From the NCBI GenBank assembly GCA_965153455.1, contig OZ234500.1:5642001-5706000 (forward strand): a stretch of 64,000 nucleotides of DNA, in the 5' to 3' direction. This document shows positions 34,285-46,799 of this stretch, one piece after another. The notes beneath the pieces are model-generated. The model worked only from the letters and a program-made list of their open reading frames with translations, searched no databases and was not told where the DNA came from. This stretch comes from Sphagnum compactum. Lineage: Eukaryota; Bryophyta; Sphagnopsida; Sphagnales. How positions within the stretch are numbered: the stretch's first letter is position 1; every line of letters begins with the position of its first letter. Position numbers and translations under genes: made by a program.

Positions 34285-34850
34285 AAGAATACAATAGTGG
34301 ATGTGTTGTTAGATGGAGGTTCTGGAGTTAATATCATTACAAAATAGTTGAAATTAAAGTTGGGGCTTCCAAAGCTTAAACCTACACCATATATTCTAAA
34401 TATGGCAAATCAAACAATCACAAAACCAATGGGCTTGATTAGAGATCTAAAGATGTGTTCATGGCATTCCTTACATAACTACGCTTACTATATTTTAGAA
34501 TAGTGTGGTAGATTTTAGTTATTCCATGTTGTTGGGGAGACCATGGTTGAGGGATGTCAAATGGCACATGGTTGGGGGAGTAACACTATTACCATACAAG
34601 GGAATGGGACAATCAAAACAATTATAGTCACCAAGCATTTGGGAGGTGAAGTAAGAAAACCAAAAGTATTACTTTGTTATGATTATCAAAATGGTATCAC
34701 AAATGAAGAAGAAGATATCATCTTTATTACAGAGCCAAAATTGTTCTCAATAAGAACAATTAGTTTACCTAAAACAATTCAATCTGTGAAAACCATAGAT
34801 GTGGAGATCATGGATATAGATGTGAAGATGAGTATTTCAGAGTAGGAATT
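34285..34850 (+). pseudogene. G1 retropepsin-like protease region
   Basis: VDVLLDGGSGVNIIT at about 34300-34345 is the catalytic D-x-G-type loop of a retroviral-type aspartic protease, in the DGGS variant. The open stretch 34543-34845 (HGWGSNTITIQGNGTIKT and following) matches a corresponding stretch of element G3 at 51620-51925. Confidence 0.65.
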
Positions 34851-35309
34851 TGGAATATAAAGCACATAGAATAAGATAATTGGCAATGGATCTGAATCAA
34901 AAGTAGCTTTGGAGGATAAGGTGTATTAGGAAATGTACTATAATCATCAACCACAAAGTCACAAAGTGTTGTAGTGGATGAAACTCCATCAAAAATCAAA
35001 GCATAGGAATTGCAGATAGCTAGATGGACATTAATTAAAGATCAATAATTGATGAAGTTCAATCTAGGAACTAATGCAGAACCACACATGGTGAAGATTA
35101 ATGCATAGCTAGAAATAAGTAAGGTGCTAGAAGTGGAATAGTTGTTGAAGGAATTCAAAGATGTTTTTACATGGACATACAAAGATATGAAAGGGATTCC
35201 ACTAGAGCTAACACAACACATAATTGATTTGGACATTACTATACCATCAGCACATTAGGCTAGGTACATATTAAATCCAAAATATGCTACAATAGTCAAA
35301 CAAGATATA

Positions 35310-35860
35310 GATAAGTTGTTAACAACTATATTCATTCAATTTGTATACGAGGCTACATGGTTATCACCCATAGTAGTAGTGCCCAAGAAAAAAGGCGAGC
35401 TCAAAATCTGTATAGATTTCAAAAAACTAAATGTAGCCACAAATAATGATCTATACCCATTACCTTTCATAGCTGGAGTGTTGAACATAGTAGCATAGTA
35501 TGAGGCATATTCTTTCTTAGATGGATATTCAAGATATCATAAAATCTATATAGCTCTAGAGGATAGATACAAGATTACATCTGTTATAAACTAGGGGGCT
35601 TTCATATGGAAGGTGATGCCGTTTGGAGTTAAATATGGAACTCCAACATGTCAGAGAGCTAATACTAAAGCATTCAGAAAATATTTAGACAATTTTATGA
35701 AAATATTTCTAGATGATTTTACAGTGTATAGTGACATGGAAAATCATTTGCAGAAACTCAGATTATGTTTTCAAAAGTGCAAATAATATGGCACTACTCT
35801 GAATATAGACAAATGTGCATTTATGGTATTTGCAAGGATGATATTAGTTTTTATTGTTTC
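35310..35860 (+). pseudogene. G1 reverse transcriptase
   Basis: WLSPIVVVPKKKGELKICID, then LDGYSRYHKI (palm motif A with the catalytic Asp), MPFGVKYGTPTCQRA, and FLDD (the YxDD box variant, about 35710) give an unmistakable gypsy reverse transcriptase. Stops occur near 35497, 35592 and 35783. Confidence 0.85.
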
Positions 35861-35999
35861 CAAAGAAAGGAAACTACCATATCCAAAGAAAATACAAGCA
35901 ATAGTAAACATGCCACCATTAAAGAATCCACAACAAATTTAAATATTCAATGGGATGGCATAGTTTTACATATGATTTATAAAAAGCTTTGTTGCTATT

Positions 36000-36510
36000 A
36001 TGGCACCTATCACTAAACTAACAAGAAAGACAAAGGCTTTTCTTTGGACAAAGGAATGTCAAAAGGCTTAGGAATTGATCAAACAGAAGTATATTGAAGC
36101 ATTGATGTTGATATCACTAAAATGGCAAGTGGAGTTTCATGTTCATACAAATGCACCCTTGTTAGTTATGGGGGCTATGTTGTTTCAGAATGTAACAGGG
36201 AAGAGTGATCAATTAGTAGTGTATGTTTTTAGGCTTTTAAACATAGTAGAATAGAATTATAACACAACAGAGAGAAAGGCTTTAGTAATGGTTTTTGCTT
36301 TACATAAGTTTAGACATTACTTGCTAAGTAATAAGTTTGCCTTTTATGTGGATCATATGGCATTGGTCTATTTGGTCAATAAACCACAGGTTTAAGGGAG
36401 AATAGTTAAACAATTGTTATTGTTCTTAAAATATGACTTCACAGTTGTGTATAAGCCATGCAAAATTCATGTAGGTGTAATGCATTGTCAAGATTACTAG
36501 ATATTATAAA
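36000..36510 (+). pseudogene. G1 RNase H region
   Basis: Broken frame with HVHTNAPLLVMGAMLFQN, KALVMVFALHKFRHYLL and FAFYVDHMALVYLVNKP, typical of the gypsy RNase H domain that follows reverse transcriptase. Several Gln/Trp codons read as stops. Confidence 0.75.
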
Positions 36511-36763
36511 ACCCATAGGTTTGTTTGATCAAACCACATATGCAAGTTTTTTTACATAGAACATGAATGGCTAAAGGATGTAAAAGAATTTTTAAGAACA
36601 TGACAGAATGAGGGCACATTATCGGTATAACAGAAATAAAGATTGGTCAGGAGAGTAAAGCCTTTCACATAGAAGAATGGTGAATTGTACAGAATGGGCC
36701 AAGACAACAAACTATGACGATGTTTGACATTTACGAAAATGTTGATGAAAGAACTAATGCAAA

Positions 36764-37530
36764 ATGCCATTAGGAAAGCATTTTGCAACTAAAATAATGC
36801 AAAGAAAGATATTAAATGCTAGATATCGGTGGCCAACTATGTATAAAGATGTGCATGATTATTGCAGATCTTGTGATGCATGTCAAAGAACAAGAAGATT
36901 GGCAACTCAAAGTCTTGTAAAGCTGATGACAAGTCTTCCAGAGAAACCATTTATGAAATAGGGACTTGATTTTATGGGGCCAATCAAGCTAGGAGAAAGA
37001 TATACAAGAAACAAATATATTTTTGTAGCCACAAATTATGCTACCAAGTGGGTGGAAGCAAGAGCATTGAGAACTAATACTGCAATGATCACAACAAACA
37101 TTTTTTATGAGTGCATATTAACCAAATTTGGATGTCCTTTGACTATAGTCACATATCAGGGAATTCATTTCATTAATGATGCCATCAAGTATTTGACATA
37201 TCATTTTTTGTTGAAACATGTGAGTTTTACGACCTATTATCCTTAAGGGAATGGGCAAGTTGAATCTATTAACAAGGTACTTGGGACACTATTGACCAAG
37301 TTAATAAGTGAGAATATAATAGATTGGGATGAACATCTGTCTATAGTATTATTTTCATATAGAATTGCATACAAAGTAGCAACAAGGTATACACCATATC
37401 AATTAGTGTGTGGATTACATCCATTGATGCTCACAAAGTACACAGTGCTAGTTGCTGGTGGAAATGAAGGAGACAATACTTCAGTGAGAGTTTTAACTAG
37501 CAAAATTATAGAGCTGGAGAAGTTGTAGGA
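36764..37530 (+). pseudogene. G1 integrase
   Basis: A zinc-binding part with RYRWPTMYKDVHDYCRSCDACQ is followed by the DDE core: GLDFMGPI (first Asp), VTYQGIHF where the family has an Asp-Gln-Gly motif (second catalytic Asp lost to Tyr), and GQVESINK (Glu). The open C-terminal stretch 37292-37528 includes YKVATRYTPYQLVCG. A stop lies before GNGQVESI. Confidence 0.85.
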
Positions 37531-37979
37531 AATTAGAATGCAAGCAACAGAAATTACATGAATTTAACAATGGAATAGAACATTATGGTGTCAACAAAAG
37601 AATCTAGAAAAATAGTTCAGTTTTGGTGATTATGTTTTGTGGTTTCCAAAGGGTAATAAGTCACACCTAGGGAAGTTTACTAGGAAATGGTTGAAACCTT
37701 ATAGAGTATAATATGTGTTGCCAAATGACATTGTGTTATTGATAACCATCGAAAAGCTTGAAACTAACCCTATGCTGGTTAATGTGAATAAGTTCAAACC
37801 TTACAAATACATGGAATCTAAAGTTCAGATACAAGAATAACAGATGCCAATATATTGGGAACATAGTGTAAGTGGAATTCAAGCAGAAGATTTTGATATG
37901 GACAAGGAAGATGAAGACTGTGAAATACAAAATCCACAGATATAGAGTACAAAAGATCAAGGTGGATCAATACAATTGA

Positions 37980-40960
37980 TGTAAGGAAATTAAAGATGTG
38001 GACTAATTGGAAGATGAAATTTGAAGCATTCATTCATAATGATGATGCAAATTGTTTCCATGTGGCTATACAAGGGACACATAAATTCATATTGATGGGT
38101 CGTATTAATTATAAGGATCTTGCATTAATTAAAAGATGGCAAGCAAGTTTAAAAAATGAATGTGACAAGCAAGAAGTTTAAGGACAAAAAAAAATAGGGT
38201 AACTATCGAAAGTTATTTTCGTTTTTTACTAGAGGTTGTGAGCATTTTAAGAAATTTTGGAGTTCATAACAACATGAGTGTAGAGAGTGTGATTGAAAAC
38301 TACAAAGAATGGCAAAGGAAAAGGAAGCGTAGAAGAGTAAGCACAGATGGAAGCAAGAGGAGGAAGTGGAATTATTGAGGAAAAAAGAAGCAGAAAAGGA
38401 GCAACAAAGCGTGAAGGTGTGTTGCATATTTAGTCATTGGTTATAAGGTCGCCACCGCATTCATCATTTTCAAAATGTGTAGAAAGGAAGGTGTATAATG
38501 AAATTATACAATTTGCATAAACAATAATTCATGATATGAATACGATTGGAACATCTATAATTAATTTTTTTCATAGAAGCAGACGACGTTGGAGTGCAAG
38601 AAAGCAAATATGACTAGGAGCTACATTAGTAGATCTGGTGTTCATTGAAGAATCGGAGGAAGACAAAGCTGTGGAGTAGCACTTTGTGAAAGCATAGACA
38701 ACACAAAAGGACACAGGGGAAGAGAACGTTGTTGAGGTGGAAATACAACCATCCACAGAAATGCAAGGGGAAGTATAACCATCCACAAAGGTGCAGGTGA
38801 TGGCAGAAGCACAACGAAGGGCAATGGAGATCAAAAGGTGTGAGTTGATTGTTATAGTGAAGAGAAGACGTGCAATCCTAGAAAAATTTACACCTCTAGA
38901 GAAAGGTATTAAAATTCTAGATCTTGAGCGATTCCTGTGGACATAGATGAAACAAAACTATGATAAGCATGTTGAATGGATGGAAATTGGAAGGATGTTG
39001 TTGAGGAAGAAGACTAGGCTTTCAAAGTAGGGCTTGTTCCTTTGTTTTGTACGGATTGGGACGTATCGATGCACGATGTCATGTTGGAATTTCTGAACAC
39101 ATTCTTGATCAAGGGCACAAATTTACTTTGGGCATAAAGATAAGGTGTATGTCATTAGCAAACAACTAGTTGTATATGTTTTTGGAGTATGTGCAAAAGG
39201 GTATGTTAAAGACCCAAAAGGGCAGGTTAGTAAGTCACTAGCAGTCCAGGCAATACAGAATTATAGACTTGCACCTGTAAATTCTTCTACAAATTAGTGG
39301 AATATAAAGAATTTGGGTGTGCCATATTCTATCAGATATCCTACCATTAGATCTGTCATTTATCAAAGAAAAAAGGTATAGTATTTAACAACAAGAATGT
39401 TATTACATTGATGAGAGCAAAAAAGGGGCAAAAGGTAGATTACGCACATATTATATTCAATAGTTTGTGTATTGAGCTAGATCGATGGTATAAATATGTC
39501 AAGGAAAATAAAGGGATAAGAAATATACTTCTTAATCTGCTTTGGTATTAGCAAAAATCTTTCAATATTTATTTGTGCATCAAAAGGAAAATCCATAGAA
39601 ACCACCAACCAAGGTTAAAAAAACTAGGGAAAAAATGTAGACAACATTAAAAAACAAAAAGAAGGCTACAGCAGACTCTCCAATAAGTGTTCTTAAGAGG
39701 ATGAACAGAGTTGAGGAAAGAGGAGTCTCAAACTCAAGAATGAAGAAGGAACAAAAGAACACAGAAACAAGGGCACAAAAAATGATGAGGGGTAGAATGG
39801 AACCATTTATAGTGCCAACAATGGTACATGTAGCCAGATAGACTACAAAGTACCACAGATGACATCTCCACGAGAAAAACAATTGAGGGAGCACATGCAA
39901 GAAGTACCACAGATGACATTTCCATAGGAGAGGCAGTTGAAGGAGCACACGCAAGAAGTTAAGAAGGTACATGACACAAGGTTTCCAAAGGATGAGGAGC
40001 ATCTGTACTTCAATGGGGATGTATATGAAGACTGGATGGAGACCACTTGAAGTCCATAGTATTTCCAATATTTATAACAACATTTGCAGCAACAGTAATA
40101 ATAATAGACATAAGAAGGCCTACAAGCTACTGGACTACAAACGGAAAGAGTGGAGACACAACTTTCTTATGTAGTGTTTAAACCATCAGAACTATAAGTA
40201 TCAGTTAGTAGACTAAGATTTGTAGAGGGATTTCCATTTGAATTTGAACTGGGGGGAAAATTGGTGCAGGAAATGGGAACATCTGCAAAAGGATCCAAAA
40301 ATCTTACGACATAGACAAATACACCAAAGTTTGTGGAGGAGGTAGTTGCAAAAGTAATGCAAGCACAAAAGGTAGTTGAATTATTTCAGACTATGGCAAT
40401 TGTAAATTTGAATATGGGGAATTTGAATTTACTATTTAGAGGTGAATAATTTGAAGAATATATTGGCCATAGGGGAGAAGGAGAAGGCAGTCCAACAAGA
40501 GGAATTAAATAAGGAGAGGGACTTCTAGAAGGGGAATAAACATAATGTGGAAATCTGGAAAAGGAACAAGGCTGAAGTTAAACAGAAGATTAAAGTGCTC
40601 ATTAAGAAATTGTAGGATTAAAAATGAGGAGCCCAAGGGTAGCACAACACGGTTGAAGTCACAAGATGAAAAATTGCAAGATTTAAGGCAAAAGGCTGAA
40701 ATTTGGGAAATCGCATAGAGAAAGTGGACAAAGGCATTATTTCTTCATAAGCAACAACATGAGGCTTTGGGTAGTCAAGTGAAGACACTAACTAAGGGAA
40801 AGAAGGAAAAGGAAAATGTTTTGACAAATTTGGAATTGGCGAATCTGGAAAATGTATCTTTGTTACAATTTGAAAAGTTTAGAAGAAAGACAGTAGAAGT
40901 AGAAAAAAAGAAGTTGATGGAAGAAAAAAAGTATTATCAGAGGAATTTATAGCACTTATA
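37980..40960 (+). pseudogene. G1 extra ORF (ORF3) of unknown function
   Basis: Downstream of integrase a further coding region is detectable because it matches the inverted element G2. Shared blocks are FEAFIHNDDANCFHVAIQG with GRINYKDLALIKR (38025-38150), the MKQNYDKHVEWME block (38945-38980), a block near 39080-39280 whose G2 counterpart includes VIKGTNIYFG, and a part near 39300-39520. The C-terminal part, about 40400-40950, is Lys/Glu-rich and probably coiled coil. It is heavily interrupted. Extra ORFs at this position are known in some plant gypsy lineages, but I cannot assign a function. Confidence 0.55.
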
Positions 40961-41573
40961 AGCACAATTAGAGATTGTGTACTAACTGGTACATGTAGTT
41001 CTAGTGGTCCGAACATTACTAAAGGTGTTTGTGTTTCCACTTTCTTCATCTGTAATCTAATAGCCTGTAAACCTCCTTGTGTCTATTGTTGTTGTTCTAA
41101 ATGTTGTGGACTTCCAATGGTGTCCATCTTGTCTTCATATATGCCCCATCCATCTATAGATGCTCCTCAACCTCTAGAAACCTTGTATCATGCTCCCTCT
41201 TAACCTTTTGCCTCTATTCCCTCATCTGTCTCTTTTATGGAAATGACATTTGCGATACATCGGCACTTTGTCTACCTGCCTATACCAATGTTGGCATTGT
41301 AGATAGTGCCATTCTCCCCCTCATCATCTTCTAAGCCCATGCTTTTGTGCTTTCCTATTCTTTCTCAACTCTTGATCTTTAGTCTCCACATTTTTCAATT
41401 CTATTCTTCCTCTTGAGAGCACTTATTGGAAATTCTGTTGCAATTTTCCTTCTATTTTCCAATGCTACCTACATCTCCTCTCTAGTTTTCTTGACCTTGG
41501 CTTGTGGTTTCTATGGATTTCTCCTTTTGGTGACAAACAAATATTTAAAAATCTTTGCCATTATTAGGGCCGA

Positions 41574-43065
41574 CTAACAGGGGTCCTTCTTGTCCCCCTT
41601 ATTCTCCTTGACATACTTATACCATTGATCTAGCTCACTACACAAACTATTGTATATAATTTGCACCCAATCCACCTTCTTCCCCTTTTCTGCTCTCATC
41701 AAAGTGATGGCATTCTTGTTACTAAAATATGTCACTTTTTTCTTTGATAAATCATAGATATGATTACAGGATATCTTAAAAAGTATGGCAAACCCAAACT
41801 CTTTGCATTCCATTAATCTGCTGCAAAATTTGTGGGTGCAATTTTACAACTCTGTAATGCATGCAGTGTTATTGTCCTACTAACTTGCCCTTTCAGTTCT
41901 TCTACATACCCTTTTGCATAGACTCCAAAGACATCTACAATAAGTTGTTTACTCATCACATATACCTTGTCCTGATAACCAAAATAAATATTTGTTCCCT
42001 TGATAACAAATGTGTTCATAAATTCTAGCATGATATTTGGCAACAATGCTTCCTAGTTCATTAGAAACAAAGTGATAAGCCCTGCCTTATCAACCCACTC
42101 TTCCTTTTCAATGATGTCCTTACAATTCTCCATCCTCTCAACATGCTTATCATAGTCTTGTTTGGTCTGTATCCACATAAATCGGTCATGATTTGGATTA
42201 CGAATACTTTCGTCCAAAGGTGTTGCTTTGTCCATGATGGTTACGCGTCTTCTCACCTCTATAGCCCTTTGTGCACTCATGTTGATCTCCATCGCACTTG
42301 GTTGCACTTCTATTGACTTTTGTATTTTTATCGATGGCTATAATCTGCCTCAAATACATCCTCCTCCTCTACGTCCTTCTGCATTGCTTGTGCATCCACA
42401 AATCACTGTTCCACACCTTCGTCTTCCTCCAATTTTTCAATGCACATCGGATCCATTGATGTAGCTCCTAGTCTTGTTTGCTCACTTACACTCCAACCTC
42501 TTTTGTGTATGCGCAAAAACTCAACTATAGACGTTTCAAATCTACATATATTTTGAATTATCGAATGCACAAATTTCATCTTTTCATTGTATTTTTTTCC
42601 TTCTTCACACTTTAAAGATGATGGTGAGTGCAATGACGATCTCACTGCCAACGATTGAATGTTCAACACTCTAACACGTTTTGTTCTTCTCAATTCTTCT
42701 TCTGTTATTTTTTCCCAACACTTTTGCTCCCTCGTCATATTTCCGGTTGCGCTCACTCTTTTGTGCTTCCTTTTCCTTTTATACTCTTTTCAATTTCTCA
42801 ATTGTGCTTTTCGATTCATGCTTTTGTGAACTCCAGAACTTTGAAAACACATACAACTTTTGGCAACAAACGAAAATAACTTTCGATGGTTATTCCATTT
42901 ATTTTCATCCTTGAGCTTCTCGCCCGTCCCATTTGTTTTTTGGCCTACCCGTCGTCTTTTAATTAATGACTCATCCTTGAAATTATGACGTCCCATCACT
43001 ACCACTTTTTGTGTCAATTGTACAGCCACGTGGAAGCACATCACGTCATCATTGTGAATAAACAC
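41574..43065 (-). pseudogene. G2 extra ORF (ORF3)
   Basis: Four longer open pieces (43065-42790, 42756-42403, 42307-42053, 42046-41574) are consecutive parts of the same protein seen at 37980-39560 in G1. Recognisable pieces are FIHNDDVMCFHVAVQ, GRHNFKDESLIKR, MKIKQDY-like KQDYDKHVERMEN, VIKGTNIYFG and WVQIIYNSLCSELDQWYKY. It is better preserved than G1 and is the best template for judging whether ORF3 evolved under protein-level constraint. Function unknown. Confidence 0.6.
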
Positions 43066-43530
43066 CTTAAAATCTCATCTTCCAACTATTTTGCATCCAT
43101 AATCCTCCTAAATTAGTTGTATTAACTCCACCTCATTTTCCCTATATGCCTTCTATTGACTGTGCCAATACATTTGTTGACTTTGTCAATATGTCTATTG
43201 ACTATACTGATACTTCTACTACTTGTGTCGATAAATCTGATGGCTATGTCCACACATTTGATGACTATGTGAATACATCTGCTGATCTAACCAATACCCC
43301 TGATACACCAACTTCAAATTTATATATCCTAGATTCCTTGTTTTGTATTTCATGGTCTATTTTATTAAAAAAACACTGATTCCTCACTTCTGCAATTATT
43401 ATTCAATGATTTGTTTGTCATTTGAAGTTTTGAAGTCAATGTTGTATTGACCTTAAGATCTTATGTATAATCTTCTTCTTCATTGCCTTGCATCTATGGT
43501 TTTTATGTTACATAGTCTTCATCTTCCACC

Positions 43531-43669
43531 CACTAAAAGAAAAACCCCATTTTTTGACTTGTCTTAGGTAACTAAAAGTGTTTTTTGTGACTAGTTTTCA
43601 TTAAAAAATCATAAAAAGACACTTTTAGCCACCTAAAACATGTTAAAAAATGGGGTTTTTCTTCTAATG
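43531..43669. mobile_element. CACTA-type MITE (139 bp) with 3-bp target duplication
   Basis: The left end is CACTAAAAGAAAAACCCC; the right end, read in reverse, is CATTAGAAGAAAAACCCC. Inner arms also pair (AAAAGTG with CACTTTT). Both flanks carry ACC (43528-43530 and 43670-43672), the 3-bp duplication expected for the CACTA (En/Spm) superfamily. It is non-coding and inserted in the degraded 3' half of G2. Confidence 0.8.
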
Positions 43670-44908
43670 ACCTATGTATCAAAATCCTCCTCTTGAAGTC
43701 CACCTGCATACTACCATTTGTTGTTCTTGTTTCTAAACTTCATATAACATGTATTTGTATGGTTTAAGTTTATTCACATTGACCAACACAAGATTATTCT
43801 CAAACTTCTTAATTGTCACCGATAACACAGTGTTATTTGGTGTCACATACTGTATTTTGTACGGTCCAAACCATTTCTTAGTAAACTTCCCTAGGTGTGA
43901 CTTATTTCCCTTTGGAAACTAGAGAACATAATCACCAATATTAAACTACTTTTTTGGATTCTTTTGTTGACTCCATAATGCTCTATTCCACTACTAAATA
44001 CTAGTAGTTTCTACAACTTACATCCTAGCCTCCTACAACTTTTCCAACTCTAAAATTCTATTAGTTAAAACTCTCATTGAAGTATTATCTTTTTGATTTC
44101 CACCAACAACTGACACTATATATTTTACGGGCATCAATGGATGTAATCCATACATTAATTTAAATGGTGGATACCTTGTTGCTACTTTGTATGCAATTTT
44201 GTATGAAATAACATTATTGACAAAAGTTAATCCTAATCTATTATATTCTCATTAACTAATTTGGTCAAAAGTGTCCCAAGTACCTTGTTAGTAGACCTAA
44301 CCTGCCAATTGCCTTGAGGATAATAGGTTGTAGATCTCACATGTTTAACAAAAAATGATTTGTCAAATAATTGATAACATCATCAATGAAATGAACTCCC
44401 TGATCTGTGACTATAATCAAAGGACATCCAAACCTAGTCAATATACATTCATACATAAATTTTGATGTTATTGTTATAGTATTAAGGTTTAACTGACCCC
44501 ACAAAATCAAGTTCCCATTTCATGAACGATTCCTCTAGAAGACTTATGACATGTTTGCAAGACTTTGAGTCACTAATCCTCCTATTCTTTGGCATGCATC
44601 ACGAGATCTGCAATAATCATGCACATCTCTGTACATAGTTGGCCACCAATATCCCGCATCCAATATTTTCCTTTGCATGATTTTAGTTGCAAAATGATCT
44701 CTTGACGATTTTTCATGCAGTTCTATCATCACTATCTATGCTTCTATAATTCTTAAACATCTTTGCAGTCTGTTGTCCTAGCCCATTCTGTACAATTCAC
44801 CATTTTTTAATGTGAAAAGCGTTGCTTTCGTGACTAATCTCTACTTCTATTGTATAAATAATGCGCCCTCAATATGACCTATTTTTAAAAATTCTTTTAC
44901 ATCATTCA

Positions 44909-45822
44909 TGTCGCAACCCTAGCCTTGGGCTCGCCACCAAGGTGAGGGCTTGCAAGGGTGCGGGCCAAAAGGAGGCGTGGGAGTCACATCTTGTGCTCTC
45001 GGGAGTGCAGGAGAGTGTGAGGGAATGTCCCCTCACACTCCCAAGGGAACTCCCACTTTGGGAGTTGGAGTCCTGAAGGACTCCCAAATTTTCAGAGATC
45101 GATTATAGGGGTCAAAACTCAATGGATTGAGAAGTGCCTTATATCAATGGAAAGCTCTTGGAACTTAAATGTCTAAAATGAGCTTGCATGACCCATTTGG
45201 ACACTTCTAACACAAGTTATGTTCAAAAGAAGGGCCGGGAGTCAAATTGCCAATTTGACTCTTGACCACTAAAAGTCGGGAATCGACCCAATTTCCTTGC
45301 GTGCACGTAGCGTGTGGCATTCCTTGGAAAGCTCGCGATGAGGGCTAAAAATTTGCTTTAAACCTCATCTCAATCAAAGTTCTATGCGTAGAGTTATGAG
45401 TCCCCAAAGTCGTAGGAGTCCCGGCAGTGGGAATTTTGGGACTCCCACTTGGGAGTCCCGGGACAAAAGCCATTTGGGTGCAGGCCCCGTGGCCAAGCAC
45501 AAAGTATACTATATGGGGGAAGGTGGTGGCCTCCCCCGAGTCCAGGCTGTGGTGAGTCTTGTGAGTCCAAGTTGCCCGTGGCCCGTCTTAGCACCAAAAG
45601 TGCTCCAACCATGCACCAACCAACTTGTTGATTGGTTTTGTGCAGATCCGTGTGAATGATTGATAGCTTGTCAATTCTTCCTAGTCCCATCCCGCAGCTC
45701 CACCACGCCCCTTTAACCCTCAAAGTGCTGCGAGCCAAAGAACGTGCCCCAACTCCTTTCTTTTCCGTTGTTTTCAAACTAGACTCTTATTGGAGTCTAG
45801 CAAAAAGCTTGGGAGCACGTCA
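44909..45822 (-). mobile_element. Solo LTR, family S, copy 3 (914 bp), perfect target duplication
   Basis: In reverse orientation the element runs TGACGTGCTCCC ... GGGTTGCGACA and is flanked by identical ATTCA words (44904-44908 and 45823-45827). TG...CA ends, a 5-bp duplication and the absence of coding sequence identify a solo LTR. It splits G2, so it inserted after G2. It is the best preserved of the three copies and is rich in GGGAGTCC-type words. Confidence 0.85.
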
Positions 45823-45935
45823 ATTCAACCATTTAGGCTTTATGTAAAACAGACTTGCATATGTGGTTTGATTAGGCACACATATGGGTTATGTAATATC
45901 TAGTAGTCTTAATAGTGCATCTGCAACTACATGAG

Positions 45936-46445
45936 TTCTTCCTGGCTTATTATTACCTAGATTTAACAACAAGTGACCTAATAGGTTGAAAATGCAAGCA
46001 AGTTGTTAAACCTAACAAGTGACTTAACTTGTTATTTTAACCTAACTTATAGTATTGACCTAACTGGTTATTGAACTGGATTGGTAATATTATATTGGGT
46101 TATGAAGACATGTTGATAGGTTAGTCAAAAGGTAGTTGAACAAGTAGTTAAATAAAGTGTAGTTTTTTGAAGTTTTGGACTGTTAGTTTAGGTACTGGCT
46201 AATGACTACAAAGACTTTTGACTTCATTTTTGATTGGGTGTTTCATTCTTTCACTTATGGAACATGAATTATTTTCTTCAATTAACTTTTTTCAAGCTTT
46301 TAGTAATTTTATAAGTTAGTTTTGGACTTATAATTAGTTTTAGTTTTATTAGTTATTTGCATATACCTATTGCTACAAAAAAAACCAATTGTTGAAAAAT
46401 TTAGAAGTTGAATAACCTTAATGGGAATTAAAATATTCGTTAACA
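45936..46445 (+). mobile_element. Candidate 5' LTR of element G3
   Basis: AT-rich non-coding stretch ending TTAACA directly before a primer-binding-type sequence. It contains repeated CTAACAAGTGACTTAACTTG-like words (about 45970-46040). It does not visibly match the candidate 3' LTR at 52941, so a true pair is unproven. Confidence 0.35.
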
Positions 46446-46465
46446 TTTGGTGACCACGCAGTGGA
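46446..46465 (+). promoter_or_regulatory. Primer-binding-site-like sequence
   Basis: TTTGGTGACCACGCAGTGGA closely resembles the TTTGGCGACTCCGCTGGGGA type used by plant Tat-lineage gypsy elements. Gag coding begins about 350 bp downstream, as expected. Confidence 0.5.
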
Positions 46466-46799
46466 TCAAAATTTAGAAGCAATCACGCTTAGAATTTATA
46501 GTTTGACTAATAGTTTTAGTAGATCAAGTTTGAAAAGCCAACATGCTTGAAATTATGATTTGTTTCATGTTTGCTTATTTTTGTGGTAGCTTTAGGATTC
46601 AAGTTTCTACTTCTTGACTTAGTTTGAAAACATTAGGAATAGGGTGAGGTTAATGTAAAGTTTTTGAAGTAAAACAAGTGCCTAATATGTAAAAAAAAGT
46701 TTTCTATAAACTCTTGACTGTTGGGAGGGGTTGTTTTTATAAACAAATAATATTAAAAAATAATGCAAGGGGTTTCCTAGAACCTGTTGAATTCATAAA

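Larger units (their letters stand above)
33400..41050 (+). mobile_element. Decayed Ty3/gypsy element G1 with an extra 3' ORF
   Basis: Gag, protease, reverse transcriptase, RNase H, integrase and a further downstream coding region follow in gypsy order on the plus strand, all interrupted by stops (mostly TAG or TAA where Trp or Gln is expected) and small frame changes. An additional ORF between integrase and the 3' end is typical of some plant gypsy lineages such as Tat/Athila. No intact LTR pair could be matched by eye. Gag similarity to element G3 (46.4-52.9 kb) and the integrase/ORF3 match with G2 show one family. Confidence 0.8.
41055..45935 (-). mobile_element. Decayed Ty3/gypsy element G2, tail-to-tail with G1
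   Basis: On the minus strand: a short RNase H/integrase junction (about 45935-45828), then integrase (44732-44544 reads HFATKIMQRKILDAGYWWPT with HDYCRSRDACQ), a degraded integrase core and tail (to about 43800), and ORF3 (43065-41574), ending near 41055. It is truncated at both ends and interrupted by a solo LTR (44909-45822) and a CACTA-type MITE (43531-43669). Matching parts of G1 are at 36460-40140. Confidence 0.75.

Noticed and set aside
39580-40068. 162-residue minus-strand hydrophobic frame
   Set aside because: It is the antisense of G1 ORF3; the plus strand matches the G2 protein.
33400-41050. Functional gypsy element
   Set aside because: Every domain carries stops or frame changes and the integrase second catalytic Asp is lost.
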